A stretch of DNA of 7,292 nt from an uncultured bacterium (lineage in GTDB: Bacteria; Actinomycetota; Coriobacteriia; Coriobacteriales; Coriobacteriaceae). Positions within the stretch are counted from its first letter, which is position 1, and each line of letters opens with the position of its first letter. The notes below the pieces were generated by a model. It ran no database searches and was not told where the DNA came from. It saw only the letters and a program-made list of their open reading frames with translations. The stretch lies in the NCBI GenBank assembly GCA_905214895.1, contig CAJMNP010000041.1, positions 1 to 7,292 of the forward strand. Reading direction: 5' to 3'. Below are positions 5,349 to 7,292 of the stretch, one piece after another. The position numbers and the translations under genes are program-made.

Positions 5349-6134
5349 TTACTCATCCTCTCCGATGAAGGCGTCTGCGGAAGCGTGGGCGGCGAGCTCG
5401 GTGTCCCTCTCGGCACGCTGGTAGAACGCAATCGCGAGGGCAACGCCGACGATGGCGGCGCCGATGATGGGCACGTTCAGGAAGGCCGAGAGGAAGAAGC
5501 CGGCGAGCAGGTACTGGAAGTACTTGGCGGTTGGCATGTAGCGGAGCAGCATGGCGATACCGACGGCCGGGAGCATCTTGCCGGCGAGGGTGAGGCCGGA
5601 GAGGAACCACTGGGGCATGACCTCGAGGAGCCAGTTGACGGCGGGCTGGCCGAGCGTCACGGAGACAAAGACGGGCAGGGCGGCGCACAGGCCGAAGAGC
5701 GCGGGGCAGACCCACAGGATGGCGTTCATCTGATTGAACTTACCCTCGTTGCAGAACTTCTGGGACTTCTCGACGACAAAGCCGTTGAGGATCTTGGCGA
5801 CGACGTCGAGCTGGATGCCGAGCATGCCGACCGGCAGGCCGATGGCGAGGCCCGTGTCGGAGCCCAGGGTCACGCCGTAGGCGGTGGCGATGATGGCCAT
5901 CGTGCCGTAGTCGGGAATGGAGGAGCCGCCGAAGCCCGCGACGCCGAGCTGCATGAGCTGAATGGTGCCGCCGATGACAAGGCCGGTCTTCCAGTCGCCC
6001 ATGACGACTCCGGTGATGAGGCCCCAGAAAACGGCGTAATTGACGAAGATCATCGGGATGCCGTAGTAGTCCACGTGCTTGATGAAGGCCAGCAGGGTCA
6101 AAAGGACGACCTGCAGGATAGTGAAGTTGACCAT
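5349..6134 (-). CDS. PTS mannose-family EIIC membrane component
   Basis: 261-aa integral membrane EIIC that binds and moves the sugar across the membrane with EIID. It is hydrophobic nearly throughout, with predicted membrane segments at about 4-18, 27-46, 52-66, 78-106, 139-161, 176-196 and 206-238. The conserved block GLVIGGTIQLMQLGVAGFGGSSIPDYG is present (residues 51-77), equivalent to the family's 'G-A-x-x-(Q/E)-L-x-x-x-G-x-x-x-x-G-x-x-x-P' sugar-site region. Here Ser-Ser-Ile-Pro-Asp precedes the glycine. LPVGMLGIQLDVVAK (100-114) follows. The C-terminus is a charged cytoplasmic tail (QRAERDTELAAH and on). The ATG follows a GGGGGA ribosome site that starts at the EIIB stop codon, 9 nt upstream. 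The gene lies between EIIB and EIID in a strongly coupled cluster. Confidence 0.94.
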   Translation of the reverse strand: MVNFTILQVVLLTLLAFIKHVDYYGIPMIFVNYAVFWGLITGVVMGDWKTGLVIGGTIQLMQLGVAGFGGSSIPDYGTMAIIATAYGVTLGSDTGLAIGLPVGMLGIQLDVVAKILNGFVVEKSQKFCNEGKFNQMNAILWVCPALFGLCAALPVFVSVTLGQPAVNWLLEVMPQWFLSGLTLAGKMLPAVGIAMLLRYMPTAKYFQYLLAGFFLSAFLNVPIIGAAIVGVALAIAFYQRAERDTELAAHASADAFIGEDE

Positions 6135-6143
6135 ATTTCCCCC

Positions 6144-6617
6144 TTAGATGAGGTCTGCGACGGAGACGGGCTTGTCGGCGGGCACGAACTGGGCCGTCAC
6201 CTTGACGCCACGGGCGATGAGCGCCTTGTAGCTCTGGACGTTCTCGGCGGAGGCGTAGGCGCGCTGGGTGAGCTGGATGCCGTCCTCCTTGACGAGCGAG
6301 CCGCCGACGACCAGCGACGGGAGCTCGACGCCCGACTCGACCAGGCGAAGCATCGTCTCGGGCTCCTTGGCGATGACGAAGACCTTCTCGCGGTCGTACT
6401 TGCCCGCGGCGAAGTTCTTGAGCGCGGTCTGCTCGGAGATGATCGAAACGGCCATGCCCGCGGGGCGCGCCATCCTCATGGTGGACTTCAGGACCTCGTC
6501 GCCGGCGACCTTGTCGTCGATGACCATGACTCGGGTCGCGCCCGACACCGGGGCCCACTGCGTCACGATGATGCCGTGAAGCAGGCGATTGTCGATTCGT
6601 GCCATAACAACGCTCAT
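6144..6617 (-). CDS. PTS mannose-family EIIB component
   Basis: 157-aa cytoplasmic EIIB that receives phosphate from EIIA and transfers it to the incoming sugar. VMARIDNRLLHGIIVTQW (4-21) is the family signature (ARIDxRLIHGQVVTxW), with predicted phospho-accepting His14. VMVIDDKVAGDEVLK (30-44) and LVVGGSLVKEDGIQLT (102-117) match the later conserved strands. The open frame continues upstream to an ATG at 6686, which would add 23 unrelated residues. The ATG at 6617 is chosen because it has AGGAG 5 nt upstream and because family members begin M-S/N-I/V-V-x-x-RID. It is the first gene of the PTS cluster and lies about 120 nt after the PRD regulator gene. The gap probably contains the operon promoter. 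Confidence 0.93.
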   Translation of the reverse strand: MSVVMARIDNRLLHGIIVTQWAPVSGATRVMVIDDKVAGDEVLKSTMRMARPAGMAVSIISEQTALKNFAAGKYDREKVFVIAKEPETMLRLVESGVELPSLVVGGSLVKEDGIQLTQRAYASAENVQSYKALIARGVKVTAQFVPADKPVSVADLI

Positions 6618-6740
6618 GTTTGCTCCTATCAAATGAAGTTTTGCGTTCGGTACTGCCTCGGCGCTATCCGGATTCGCGCCGGGCAAGGGGTTATCGGATT
6701 ATTGAGGACGCGCGGTCAGCTTGCGGCGGCGCGGGGAAGG
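6618..6740 (-). promoter_or_regulatory. Upstream region of the PTS operon, with a direct repeat
   Basis: The 123-nt gap between the regulator and EIIB holds two near-identical sites, TATCCGGATT (6665-6674) and TATCGGATT (6692-6700), 27 nt apart. A weak -35/-10-like pair on the minus strand is CTGACC (6719-6714) and GATAAC (6695-6690) with an 18-nt spacer. A -24/-12 (sigma-54) look-alike, AGGCAG...ACGCAA (6658-6641), has one base too many between its GG and GC. The gap also includes the EIIB ribosome site AGGAG. None of the promoter candidates is strong. The gap is the natural place for a PTS-regulated promoter or operator. Confidence 0.35.
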
Positions 6741-7292
6741 TCACTCGTCGAGCAGGAGGTCCGAGGAGCCGAGGCGCTCTTCTCGCGCCGGGGCGGCGCT
6801 CACGCTTATGTAGTCGAAGACATATGCGATCTCGCTTACGGGAACCTCTACGCGATAGCGCGTCGAGATGCTCGAGAAGCTCTGCCTGAAGGACTCGATG
6901 AAATCGGCGCGTTCCTCCTCGAAGCGGTCCTGGCCAACGTAGGTCTCAATGGGGTTTCTGGTAACAAGGCGCTCGACGAGACAGCAGAGGTGAACGTAGA
7001 GCCCAATGATGGCGTTGCTGCCGATCTTCTCGCCTGTCCTGCGCTGAAGCTCGTGCACGGCGCTCTCGATCTCATGGAATAGCCGCTCCGGGTCGAGGAT
7101 GGTGATGGAGCGGATGACGTTCTGCAGCGTCATGTTCGAGAGCAGCTTCTCGTGGAAAGAAGAGAGCTCGGAAGCGTCAAGCCACCTGCCGAACACGGCA
7201 TCAACCTTAGAGGCGGACGCCGTCGACATGATGTCCTCTGTTAGCGCTAATCTAAAATTGACCACTTTCGCAAACGCATCTCGCCGAATGCG
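6741..7292 (-). CDS. PRD-domain transcriptional regulator, LevR-like C-terminal part (5'-partial at window edge)
   Basis: The reading frame is open from the window edge to TGA at 6743-6741, giving 183 codons. The sequence fits a PTS regulation domain. NVIRSITILDPERLFHEIESAVHELQRRTG is the first helical part (residues 49-78 counted from the GTG at 7265). IIGLYVHLCCLVERLV (86-101) carries the conserved His92, the likely PTS phosphorylation site. FIESFRQSFSSISTRYRVEVPVSEIAYVFDYIS closes the domain. This spacing and the closing 'I-P-x-x-E-I-x-Y-I' type segment are those of the last PRD of LevR/ManR activators, which control mannose/fructose-type PTS operons. Any HTH, AAA+, EIIA-like or EIIB-like domains would lie beyond the window. 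An alternative start at ATG 7229 has AGAGGA 4 nt upstream and would make a stand-alone PRD protein of 162 aa. Its position just upstream of the PTS genes fits a dedicated regulator. Confidence 0.7.
   Translation of the reverse strand, partial: RIRRDAFAKVVNFRLALTEDIMSTASASKVDAVFGRWLDASELSSFHEKLLSNMTLQNVIRSITILDPERLFHEIESAVHELQRRTGEKIGSNAIIGLYVHLCCLVERLVTRNPIETYVGQDRFEEERADFIESFRQSFSSISTRYRVEVPVSEIAYVFDYISVSAAPAREERLGSSDLLLDE

Noticed and set aside
6641..6658. Sigma-54 (-24/-12) promoter before EIIB: AGGCAG...ACGCAA on the minus strand
   Set aside because: The GG and GC elements are separated by 11 rather than the required 10 bases and the flanking match is poor. It is kept only as a note because a LevR-like regulator would call for such a promoter.
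6618..6686. Longer EIIB starting at ATG 6686
   Set aside because: The extra 23 residues do not resemble the family, and the internal ATG at 6617 has a good AGGAG site and the canonical N-terminus.
5385..7082. Long plus-strand open frame (about 565 codons) opposite EIIC, EIIB and the PRD regulator
   Set aside because: It is an antisense shadow of three well-supported genes; its translation is rich in Asp, Glu, Gly and Ala, with no domain, and it crosses gene boundaries.

Overview
The window is a high-GC stretch with tightly packed genes. The Gfo/Idh/MocA gene, the complete mannose-family PTS, a GH172/DUF2961 protein, a ROK fructokinase and an IS200-type remnant together suggest a gut Coriobacteriia genome, most likely Collinsella or a close relative. 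That assignment rests on general resemblance and no marker gene is present.

Layout from left to right. (a) 17-1096, minus strand: a Gfo/Idh/MocA NAD(P)-dependent oxidoreductase. (b) 1097-1986: about 890 bases without an intact gene. It holds an AT-rich upstream region with CpG motifs recurring every ~10 bp (about 1148-1276), two near-identical 28-nt repeats (1330-1390), a plus-strand terminator-like hairpin (1412-1446), the left end and first ~19 codons of an IS200/IS605-type tnpA (about 1447-1650), the abruptly joined 3' end of a degV-like gene (about 1650-1871), and a strong bidirectional terminator (1905-1954). (c) 1987-7292, minus strand: a catabolic operon read right to left. Its order is the C-terminal PRD part of a LevR-like regulator (cut by the window edge), PTS EIIB, EIIC, EIID, EIIA, an intracellular DUF2961/GH172 protein and a ROK fructokinase, ending at the 1905-1954 terminator.

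The operon reads as a self-contained pathway. The mannose-family PTS would import and phosphorylate a sugar. The cytoplasmic GH172-like enzyme would split a furanosidic linkage. The fructokinase would phosphorylate the released free fructose. This parallels the sucrose PTS / ScrB / ScrK logic, but with a GH172 enzyme in place of the GH32 hydrolase. GH172 is known for alpha-D-fructofuranosidase / difructose dianhydride activity and for D-arabinofuranosidases, so a difructose dianhydride or another alpha-fructofuranoside is the most attractive substrate. This is an inference from gene content and is the most interesting hypothesis in the window. The second most interesting signal is the ~10-bp phased CpG array upstream of the oxidoreductase.
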